Below, one piece after another: positions 30,544 to 42,500 of a DNA stretch of 49,901 nucleotides. Both the position numbers and the translations under genes were made by a program. The stretch is taken from the NCBI GenBank assembly GCA_033557835.1, contig JAWQRO010000188.1, forward strand, positions 1 to 49,901, written 5' to 3'. How positions within the stretch are numbered: the stretch's first letter is position 1; the number at the start of each line of letters is the position of its first letter. Origin of the DNA: Helochares maculicollis. Taxonomy: Eukaryota > Arthropoda > Insecta > Coleoptera > Hydrophilidae. The notes beneath the pieces were generated by a model that saw nothing but the letters and a program-made list of their open reading frames with translations, ran no database searches and was not told the DNA's origin.

Positions 30544-33500
30544 ATGAAGATGAGCATTGGTGGTCTGGATGCGCTTTTGGAGGCAGCCAAATACATAGAA
30601 TTGCAAGAGCTGCAGCAGCAGCAAGCCAGGGAGACAGAAAAATTCGTCCAGATCAGCCCGCAGCATGACCAACAACCACAGGCGCAGCAATCGACAACAA
30701 ACAAGAGCCCACCTCCCGTACACTGCTCCGTAAAACAAGGTCAGTATCAGCGACGCACGTGACTCGACGTTCACATGTTTTTTTAATTACTAATACATGT
30801 TCATTACTATCACCGCAATCGTAGTTTAACCCCCCTTTAACTCTTACACAACCTTCACAAATCACTGACCACGCTTAAAACACGAACCTTGCCCAACAAG
30901 ACTCGCCTCCTTAAATTGATTCACCCACCTAAAACCGTTTTCGAAATATCCGACTTTCATTCAGCACAACTTTTGAACTTCCTCGGTACATATCATTTCT
31001 CCATGCAACCATGCAACAATTGTTTTGAAATTTAATAACAGAATACCAAACAACATCGTTGTTCAACACCGACCGATTCGCCAATAGTACAGCTTTGAAA
31101 TAAATGAAATCAAAATACATCTAAACAGGGTGACCGCTACAGCACGTTAAATTCGAACAATTTTCCCGAGAAGAAAAAAAATCATCCCGCTTAATTGGCG
31201 CGCGAATAACAATCACCCGTTAATAATCTTGGGACGCTCCCTTGCTAGGCAATAAATTTAATCCTTCATGAATCAATCCATTCTGATATATTTGTTTTAA
31301 GCTCAAGAGTTTTTCTCTGGCAAAATTTTCATAACATTGCATAATTTTAGTCATATGGGCTGAGCAGCATATTCAACACGTGCCACCTGTACGAAGCAGC
31401 TTCCGTTTTGAAACTTAACACATTTCCTTTGCCAGAAACATTAAATCGACTAAAGTGCATCACATTCCCAAATATTGTCTCTTATTTTCATCTGCCATTT
31501 ACAGAAATATCACATGGTCCTTATAAATTCCCATAAACACAAGGGCTCACTATCCTTACAATCATTTTAACCCAGTAGTACAAATCCGTTTCTCAACAAT
31601 CCTACATGAAATATTGTATTTGTCTCCACATAGACATGTACTTTAAAGTTTTTTACAGCTACACTCTTTAGACCATTACTGTAGTTCTCACCACTTTTAC
31701 CACGTGAATTTTTAAACCTAACCCTATATTATTCAATACGTGCCACCTTGTACAATGCTGCATCCGCTTTAAAAAAATCACATCTCTCTTGCCGTAAACA
31801 CTAAATTGACTGTTCAAAGAGTAATGCAATCAGAAATGTTCCTTCTTCATCCCATGTTTAAGATTTTTATATCCCGCTTGCAGGATGTTGCCATCGTTTT
31901 TGCGAAATGACATGGATACAGTGACTCATTCTATTCTCTCCACCAAAACGATCCAGTCGTTCAAAACGAATTCTCGACCACCCTACATGGAATTTTATAA
32001 TGATGTTCACATTGTCATAAACATTGAAGTTTCTTGCACCCGTTCCCTTAAGGATATTGCTTAAATTCGCGCCACTTCGCTAGATAATTTTTCAAAACTA
32101 ACCTTACATTCTTCAACACGTGCTAGTTTGAACAATGCAGCTTTCGTTTTAAAAATTCACAACTCGCTAGTAATAAACACTTAATTGGCCGTTCAAAGTG
32201 AATTTATTCAGAAATATTCTTTCTTCATCCCCTGTTTTAGATTTTCAGCTTTCACTTGCAGGATGTCCCTTTCGTCGCAGCCCCATACACGTAATGCCTT
32301 ACCTATCTTCACAATCAAATTAACCCAGCTGATCTACTTTCTACCCATCCTGTATAAAATTTCGTCTGTATTGCCTTGAACCTGGAAACTTCTTGCAACG
32401 TGTCATGTGACCCCATTATTTCAATCCTCTCCACTTTTGCTACATGCAGCTTCAAACTTAACCTTGCACAACTCGTATCAATCAGTGTATGCAGCTTCAG
32501 TTATTTAAATTTAAATCTTCCTCACGATAACCACTGAATGTACCATTCAATGTTTATTGCTTTCAGAAATATTCTTTTTTTATTCCCTGTTTTGAATTTT
32601 CATCTGCCGCTTACATCCTTATCCTTTCAAATCCTTACAGACATAATTCTCAGTCTCTAAGTGCCTCACACTATTATCACAACCAGATTAGCCCAGCCAT
32701 TCAAATCACCTTTCCAAGCCACTTGTATGGAATTTCTTAATTATTTCAACAGTGTCTTCAATCTAGAAGCTTCTTACAGCTACCATCTTTAGACCATTGC
32801 TGTAGTCCTCGCCAGTTTTTCCACATGAATTTTTAAACCTAACCATATATTATTCAATACATGCCATCTTGTACAATGCAGTACCCGTTTTTAAACTTCG
32901 CATCTTCCTTGTGGTGAACATTGAATTGACTACTCAAAGAGTAATGCAATCACAAATATTTCTTCATGTTTTGTTTTGGATAATCACATCCTACTTTCAG
33001 GATCTCCACATAGTCCTCGCGAAACCTCAAGTATACAATGCCTGATTCAAACGTCATAATTAAATGAATCTTGTTCTTTAAATCGAATTTCAGACCACTC
33101 TGTATGGAATTTCGTAATGCTCTTCACATTGTCATAAACATTGAAGTTTCTTCCACCCGTTTTCTTAAGGATATTGCATAAATTCGCGACACTTTGGCTA
33201 CATAATTTTTTAAGTCTAACCTTACATTCTTCAACACAGCTAGCACCTTGTGAAATGCAGCTCTTGTTTTAAAAATTCACATCTCTGTAGTGATAAACAC
33301 CGAATTTACTGTTCAAAGCGTAATTTATTCAGAAATATTCCTTCTTTATCTCCTGTTTTAGATTTTTACCCTTCACTTGCAAGATGTCCCTTTTGTCCTT
33401 GCAATGCACCATTAACTTAATGCCTCATCTATCTTCACAACCAAATCAACCTGATTGTTTCAATCTACTTTCCGACCATCCTGTATAAAATTTAGTAAAT

Positions 33501-36500
33501 TTTTCTATACTCTCATGAACCTGGAAACTTCTTACGACCAATCACATGACCTCATTATTTCAATCATCTCCACTTTTGCTACATGCATTTTTAAACTTAA
33601 CCTTACATTGTGCAACACGTACAAACTAGTGTAGTGCAGCTTCAGTTATTTATTTGTTTTCAGAAATAGTCCCTTTTTATCACCTGTTCTAGATTTTCAT
33701 TTGCCGCTTATATTATACACATCGTTATCCTTTCGACTCCATATAGACACAATGCCTTCAACTATTATCACAATCAAATTAACCCTGCTTTTCAAATCAA
33801 CTTTTCAAGCACCCTGTATGGAATTTCGTAATTATCCCTATATTGCCATCAACCTAGATGATTCTTGCTGCCAACTCTTTAAGGCCATTTCTTTAAACCT
33901 AGCCGTTTTTGATACATGAATTTTCTTCATTGTTCAATACGTGTCAACCAGTGTAATGCAGTTTCTGCTTTGAAACTTCATATCTACCTTGCGATAAACA
34001 CTGAATTAACCGTTCAAAGTGCAGTGTATTAAGAAACATTGCTATCTAATTCTCTGTTGTAGATTTTTCCCTTCTGCGTGCTATATTTCGTTTTTGCCCT
34101 TGCGAACTACCATTAATGCAATGCCTTATTTTATCTTCACAACCAAATTAACCCAGCTGTTCAAATGGATTTTCCAACCATCTGTATGGAATTGTTTTCT
34201 TACTGTCATTAATCTAGAATTTTTGCCAGACTTCTCAATAAACTATTGCTTTTATTTTTGCCATTTTTGCTATATAAAACTAATATGATTTTTCTCTGAG
34301 ACACCGCTTCGACCATTCACAAAAGAATGTGCTCAGAAAAGTTCATGCTTCATTCTGTTTTTGATTTTTATCACTCATTTGCAGGAGGCCTCTGTTGTCT
34401 TTGCCTCATCCCGTAGACACAATGCCTCATTCTAGCCTCACAGCCAAATGAATTGATCTATTCAACTCGACTTTTCAAACAACTTGAAAGAAATGTAATT
34501 ATCTCCATACTGTCTTAAACCTAGAAGCGTCTTGCAGCCACCCCCTTAAACTATCGCTTTAATTCTTTCCACTTTTGCTGTATAAATGTTTAAATCTAAC
34601 CTTATATTGTTTAACACCTGCCACCCTGTACAAGGAAGTACCCTTTTTGATAATTCGCCACTCCCTTGGACACAATATGGAATTTTATCTTAACAAACAA
34701 ATTAGCCTAGTTCTTCAAATCAACTTCCAGGCTGATCTCTACGGAATATAATTTTTTTCACACTGTCATGAATTTGGCAGCTTCTTTTAACGAATCCTTT
34801 GATGTTATTAACTTCACTTTTGCTACAGTAATTTTGAAATCTAACCATACATTGTGCAACACTTATGAACGGGTGTATAATGTAACCTCATTATTATCAC
34901 AATCAAATTAACGCAGCTATTCAAATTTTCCAATCGTCCTGTGGCGAATTTAGTAATTTTCTCTACACTGCCATGAATCTGGAAGATTCTTGCAACCATT
35001 CCTATGACCCCAGTATTTTAATCATCGCCACTTTTGGTATATGAATTTTTAAATCTAATTTTCCGCTGCTCAACACGTACCAACCATGGTAAAAAAAGCT
35101 ACATCAGTTGTCACTGTATTGCATTCAAAAATGTTGGTGCTTCATTCCTTGTTTCAGATTTTCATATCCCGCTTGCAGGCTGCTCCTGTTGTCCTCGCGA
35201 AACCCCATGGGCACAATGTCTCATTCTATTTTTACAACCAAATTAACCCAATTACTTAAATCGACTTTGCGACCGTCTTGTATGTAATTTCACTACTTCT
35301 TGCCTTACGGTTATGAACCTGAAAACTTGTAACCACCCTCTTGGTCACATTATCTTAATCAACGTCACTTTTGCTATATAATTTTTTAAATGTAATCTTA
35401 CGTCGTGCAGCTTCAGCTACGAAAATTCACACCTTCTTTGCGATAAACACTGATACGGATATTCAAAGTGCAATGGATTTATCATCTACCGCTTTATAAT
35501 GCTCGTATCATTTTTTCCCATCCTCATAGAGACAATGCATAATACTGATATCACAATCAAATTAGCGTAGCTATTCAAATCGGCTTGCAAACCGTCATAT
35601 ATGGAATTTCGAAATTATCTCCACACTGTCATGAGTCTAGACGCTTCTTGCAGTCACTCCCTTTAGTCTATTGCTTTAATTCTCACCACTTTTGTTATAT
35701 AATTGTTTAAAACTAAGCTACACTTAATTCATGCCATCCTGTACAATGATATACCAGTTTTAAAAATACGCATCACGCAGACACGGAATTATCCATTCAA
35801 AGATTAATGCAATCAGAAATGGTTCTTCTTGATCTCCTGTTTTGGATAATCACATCCTACTTGCAGGATGTCCACATAGTCTTTGCGAAAACACATCGAC
35901 ACGAAAGCTAACTATCGTCAAAATCTATTCTGTTATTCAAATCGTATTTTTGACCACTCAGCGTGGTCATTTCATAATGATCTTCAGATTGTCATAAACG
36001 TTGAAGTATTTTTTACTCGTTCCCTTAAGAATATTGTTTAAATTAGCGCCACTTTCTCAGTGTACATTTTTAAGACTAACCTTACATTTTTCAACACGTG
36101 CTAGCTTTTGCAATGCAGCTTTCGTTTTAAAAATTCACATCTCCCTAGTGATAAACACTGAATTGACTGTTTAAAACGAAATCTATTCAGTAATATTCTT
36201 TCTTCATCCCCTGTTTTAGATTTTTAGCTTTTACTTGCAGGATGCCACATTTGTCCTTGCGCTGCTCCATGGACCTAATGCCTCATCTATCTTCACAACC
36301 AAATCTAGTTGTTCAAATGTACTTTTCAACCATCCTGTATAAAATTTTGTAAAATTTTCCATACTGTTATGAACCTGGAAAGTTCTTTCAACTAATCACG
36401 CGACCCCATTATTTTAAATATCGCTACTTTTGGTAGATGCATTTTTAAACTTAACCTTACATTGTGCAACACGTACCAACCAATATAATGCAGCTTCAGT

Positions 36501-39500
36501 TATTTAAATTCATATCTTCTTTCCGGTATACATTGAACCGACCATTCAAAGTTCATTGCTTTCAGAATTATTCCCTATTTGTTCCCTGTTCTGGATTTTC
36601 ATTTGCCGCTTATATTATGCCCATCGTTATCCTTTCGAATCCTCATAGCCACAATGCCTCACACTATTATCACAATCAAATTAACCAACTTATTTAAAGC
36701 AACTTTCCAAGCACCCTGTATGAAATTTAGTAATCATCTCAACATATCATGAGTCTAGAATGCTCTTGCCGTCACCTTCTTTAAGCTATTGCTTAAATTT
36801 TTGCAACTCTTGCTATACAATTTAAAACTAACCATATATTGTTCAATACGTATCATCCTATACAATGCAGTACCCGTTTTAAAAATTCGCATCTCCCGTG
36901 TGATAAACAATAAACTGACCGTACAAAGAGTAATGTATTCAGAAATATTTCTTCTTCATCCCCTGTTTGGGATAATCACATCCTGTTTGCAGAATATCTA
37001 CATAGACCTCGCAAAACTTCATGGACATAATGACTGATTCTATCGTCAAAATTAAATTGATCCTGTTGTTCAAATCAAATTTTCGAACACTTATATGGAA
37101 TTGCGTATATTGGCCTTCAACTTAGATGATTCTTGCTGTCAACTCTTTAAGGCCGTTTCTTTAATCCTCGCCATTTATGACATATGAATTTTGTTTATTT
37201 TTCAACGCGTACCAACCACTGCAATGCTGCTTCAGCCATGAAAATTCACATATTTTTTGCGGTAAACACTGAATCGACCATTGAAGGTGGAATTCTTTCA
37301 TAAATATTTTCTTTTCATGATGTGCTTATCAATCGTTTGAAACCTGATAGACCTAATAGACACTATTATCACAATCAAATTAGCCCAACTCTTCAAATCA
37401 ACTTTGTAAGCATCCTGTATGAATTTCAGTGATCATCTCAACATATCGTGATATCTCCACACTGTCATGAATCTAGAGACTTCTTGAAGCCTCTCCTCCT
37501 CTTGGACTATTGCTGTAATTCTTGCCTATATAATTGATGTTAATATTATGAATTAAACGCCATTTGGTAGCTATAGATGTTTATTTAGCTTTTAGTCTTA
37601 ACAGTTTCGCTTCAATTTAATATGAATCAACATAAAATAATTAAAAACGTCACTTCTGACGATGCTTCTCACTCTGTAGAAAATTTCATAATTTTTTCCT
37701 CAATGTCATAAACCTGGAAGCTTCTTGTAACAAAACCCTTGAAAATATTGTTTCAATAATCGCCAATTAAGCTTTATGAATATTTAAATGTAACCTTACA
37801 TTCTGCAACACATACCGACCAGTGTACTGCAGCTTCAGCTTTGAAAATTCATATCTTCCTTGCGATAAACATGGAAGCGGCGCTTCAAAGTGCAATCCAT
37901 TTAGAAATATTCTTTTTTTCATCCCCTGTTCTGGATTTTCATCTGCCGCTTACATTATGCCCATTGTTATCCTTTCGAATTATTACATTATGCCTCACAA
38001 CTAAAGTAGCTCATATATTCAAATCGGCTTGCCAACTGTCCCTTATGGAATTTTGGAGTTACCTCAACACTACCATGAGCCTAGAAGCTTCTTACAGTCA
38101 CACTATTTAGATTATTGCTTTAATTCTCGGCACTTTTGCTACATAATTTTTAAAAACTAACCTAAATTACTCTTGTGATAAACACGGGATTGACTGTTTT
38201 AAGAGTTATGCAACCAAAAATATTCCTTCTTAATTCCCTATTTTAGATAATCACATTCTATTTGCAGGATTTTATCGTCACAATTAAATTGATCCTAAAT
38301 GATTCTTGTGACCAAATATTTAAGGTCGTTGCTTAAATCAGCCACACTTTTGATACATGAATTTTTAAACCTAGCATTACATTCTGCAACACGTACAGTG
38401 TAATGCAGCTTCAGTTATTTAAATTCATATATTTCTTGCGATAAACACTGTAAGTAAGAATTTATAAAATTTCCTGTTTAATCTCTTGTTATGCATTTTC
38501 ACTTCCTATTTGCATTTCGTCATTGCGAAACATCATGGGCACAATGCCTTGTTTTATCTTCACAATAAATTTAACAGCTATTTAAATGGACTTTCCAACC
38601 ATCTGTATGGAACTTCGTAATTATCTCATAAATGTAAAAACTTTTTGCAGACCCTTTCTCCTCTTAGACTATTCCTTTAAGTCTCATCATTTTTGCTATA
38701 TACATTTTTAAACCAAACTTAATATTGTTTACCACTTGCCAGCATCCGTTTTGAATTTTCACCTCACTTGCAAGATGCCCCTTTCATACTTGCGAAACCC
38801 CTTGCAACATTATCATGTACTAAGAAGCCAATTGCAGATGCCCTGTTAACACTATTTCTTCAATTCTCGCCACTTTTGCTATATGAATGTCTAAACCTTA
38901 TCTTACATTGTTCAACACGCGCCACACTGTACAATCTCCTTTTTGGATTGTCACCTTCCACTTGCAGGATGATCACATTGTCTTTGCGAATTCCCTTAGA
39001 TACATTCGCACAATCACATTAACTCTCTTGTTTACATTGTTATGAATCTAGAATGTTCTTAGATCCGCTCTTTTAAAGCCATTACTTCCATATTGGCCAC
39101 TTTTGCTACATGTACTTTTCTAATATTACTTACGTTGCACTTCAAAGTACAATTCATTTAAAGACGTTCCCTCTTTTTCATCTGCCACTTACAACATGCT
39201 TCCAACGAATTCTCAAGTCAGCAAATCCCAATCTGTACAACTGTATTAACTCAGCTGTACAAGTCAAGTGCCATCGTTTAAACAGATAACCCTTCGAAAG
39301 CATTCGGCATTGTATACTTTCACCAGAAGAAGTTTTACAGCAAGCAGTTTATTACCCACAATAGAAATTTTCTAGTTCTCATTAACAGTAACCACCAAAC
39401 AGGTCAAGCAGTCCAGGAGTCTTTGCGTTTTAGTCTACCCCCCATAACATGTATTTGTCGATCAACTACAGGCGGTCTCATTGTTCAAGACCAAATCGAA

Positions 39501-42500
39501 TCGTCACAGCCACCAACATTTTACCTAATCCAGGATCAACTATTTTGTTGAATGTTGTCCATTTTAACACGTCTCTGTATCTATTGTTAGAATGCATCTC
39601 ACGCTGTTTGCAACAGCGTTCTTCAAGAAACTATTCCATCAATTTACGTAATTTTATTTCTGAGAATTTTAAAATTTGACTCTACATGGGTCATCCAATT
39701 TTTAGCTTGACCGAGAGATCGCGTCACAAGTAATTTAATTAGAGTATTGTCGACGTTTTATGACAGTTCATCCAAACGTTCTCAAGTTATTGGTCTCAAA
39801 GTGACCCTACCTCTGCTATTTTTGTTTACAATGACCAAAAAGTTAATTTCATGTTTTGATAAAACATTGCTTCCTGATAAGAAAAATCATAGTTGCTGCG
39901 AAGCAATGAGTGTTTCGGCAAATTGCCCCCAGCATATTCATCCGTCAAATACTGGTTGGCTGAATTTAATTGTAACCGTATCAGCACAAGTGATGCACCC
40001 TGTTCAGGAAGGTTTCAGAGGTCACGCGAAAATTCATGATATTATATTGTAAAAAGAAATTGAACGTGTAGTTAATATCGTTCACGAATTTTGACAAATG
40101 AAAAAACTTTGCGCGTGATGGGTGCTGAGGTTTTTGAACACGGACTAAAAGACAAACATGGTCGACTTTCATAAGACAATCTGGCACAACAGTTGGTCAG
40201 CAAGGTTTTAGCCAGAATTTTGTGAGATTCACATCGAATTATTTTCCTCGACTACCTCGAACACGGTAAAAGAATCAATAAACAATATTACTATTAGACG
40301 TCGAGCGGATAGCCAAGCGCCATCATTTTGCGAAGAAAACATACTCTATCATCAAAACAATGTGATACGACCGATAAATTTAAGGATTTGCATTATGAAC
40401 TAGTCCCCGCCCACCGTATTCGCCAGATTTGGGCCCAGCGACTATTTCTTGTTTCCTGGACTCAAAAAGTGGGTCCCTGGAAAAAGATTTCACTCAAATG
40501 ACGAGATCAAGATGCACACAAACGTCTATTTTGAAGGTATAGAAACCTTATACTATCGAACGGTTATAATAATGTTGTTACAACAAATGCATTGCTCTAG
40601 ATGGAGATTATGTTGAAGAATAGAGCCATATTTTTATTTAAAAAAACGCTATTTCGTTGCTAGGCCAAAGACTATTCAGCCCATGAAGTACATTAGGACA
40701 ATGCAGGTTTTACTTAGAATCGCCTTCAAGACGATTTTCTTCTCCACTTGTAGCGTGATCGCACAGTTTTGCAAATCCTCCCTAGGGATTCAAATAAGCT
40801 AATTTCTTAACACCTATGTAACATGTATTATTGGCGAACACTACATGCAAGTACTTAAGCTAAAGCCTTCCTGGAAACATCCGCTTAAAATCAACGGTAT
40901 CACTTGAATATTTTACCAGAAGGGTTTTCCACGAATCTTCCAATCAAAGAATGAAGTCTCAAGGGCGGTTTAAACGAAAGATTTTAAGCTTCAAGAAAGA
41001 ACCACAACATAATATCTTGTAAATGAATATCGGAAACAATGTAACGGCAAAGACTCGTGCCATTCCTTGGGAGCATCTGGCCACCCGTAGTTTGCTAAGT
41101 CAAATTAGTCCTTTCTTCCCAATAAAACTGGAGTGTCTCCACTCAGCATTCCTGTATTCAACATATTAATATGTTCATAAGGAATATACAATTCTTTTTC
41201 AGTACATATATAAGCGGAGCATTTATATAATCTACGATATCTTGAATTTTAAAAAAGTAAAAATGTACCCGTAATTTTTACTTTTGAACGCTTTTGCAAA
41301 GGGTCCAATTTTACAATGTAAATTCGTAACTAAAAAATCGAATTTATGCCGGTAAAGTCCCACTTCCGGTTTTCGAATTTACACGGAATTACTTGCCATT
41401 GCTAATTTAACAATGTTAAGCATTTTATAAAAAGTTTGTAAAATTTTTCATTCCAAAGCCTACTAAAATTGGAATTTTCAATATTATAAAAATTGCACTT
41501 TTGATGGTTCAATCATGTTGAAACGTTGTATCTGTCAGTTTTTTGTGGTATTTAAGACACGGACAAAACTTCAATTTGATAGCTTAGTTTTAAAGACTAG
41601 TTTACTTTGAAAATTTCAAAACTGTGTAGGTGAAGTACAGACAACATGCCAAAAATGGTCAAAACGTGGAGATACGTCAAAATCTCGAGGTCGAATTTTC
41701 TCATGATCTCAATAATTTCCCTTTACTATACCTCGTATGCGGGAAAGTAAAAACGCTTCTGGTTTGAAAATTCGGTTAGTAAGAATGGGGCTGGTTTGAC
41801 GCAAGTGGATTTCTTTAGAAAGACTCCCGTTACAAGTGTTATCCACATGCTTTCTTTAAAATATCTTACAGAAAAAGTGGCTGTGATTGAAGAAAAGAAA
41901 TTGGAAGCTAAGCCCTAAAAAGACCTTACATTTGAGAAATGAATTTAGTTAGAATACGTAAAGGCAATTTGACCATATTGTAAGTGGTAAACAGAATGCA
42001 CTGCAGAAATATATGAGCACAACCATTGGCAGCAGCTTGTTTGCAAATAATTTATTTAATACATCAAATATACGAATTATGCTTTTTAAAAAAGACAGAT
42101 GTATCGCCATTTTGACCATGCCTATATTGCTGGGTTCACTTAAAAAAATCATGTAGGATCAGTCATTTGGTTTGAGGCATTAAAATTGGAGACGTACTTC
42201 TAACAGATTTTAGATCTCAGAATATGAGACTGCAATTCTTGATTTAATATGAGCTAGTTAAAAAGCGAGTTGAAACGACTAAGATTTAATTCAGAAATAA
42301 ATTATGTGAGGAATTAAGACTTTTCAATTTTGTAAAGGCAGTTGTACTATCCTGTATTTGGGAAACGAGAATCCACTGCAGGAGATTGAGAATTGAACCA
42401 CCGGAGGCTGCTCGTTTTGTAATGGACTCTTAATGCATCACATACACGAATTATGCATTTTCAAAGTGCATCGCCAGTTTGGCATATTGCAAGGCTCTCT

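Noticed and set aside
30463..30865. Minus-strand frames across Mnt exon 1
   Set aside because: They are antisense to the Sin3-interaction exon, whose splice phase and motif are clear.
32185..39022. Multiple open frames in the intronic array (for example 33701-33919, 34019-34288, 38768-39022)
   Set aside because: They are frames through the ~370-bp repeat unit, with similar cysteine- and serine-rich translations in each unit and no conserved reading frame.
31340..39270. CRISPR-like or protein-coding tandem array
   Set aside because: Unit length of ~370 bp, divergence between units, absence of short identical repeats with unique spacers, and location in an insect intron exclude CRISPR. Stops in all frames exclude a repeat protein.
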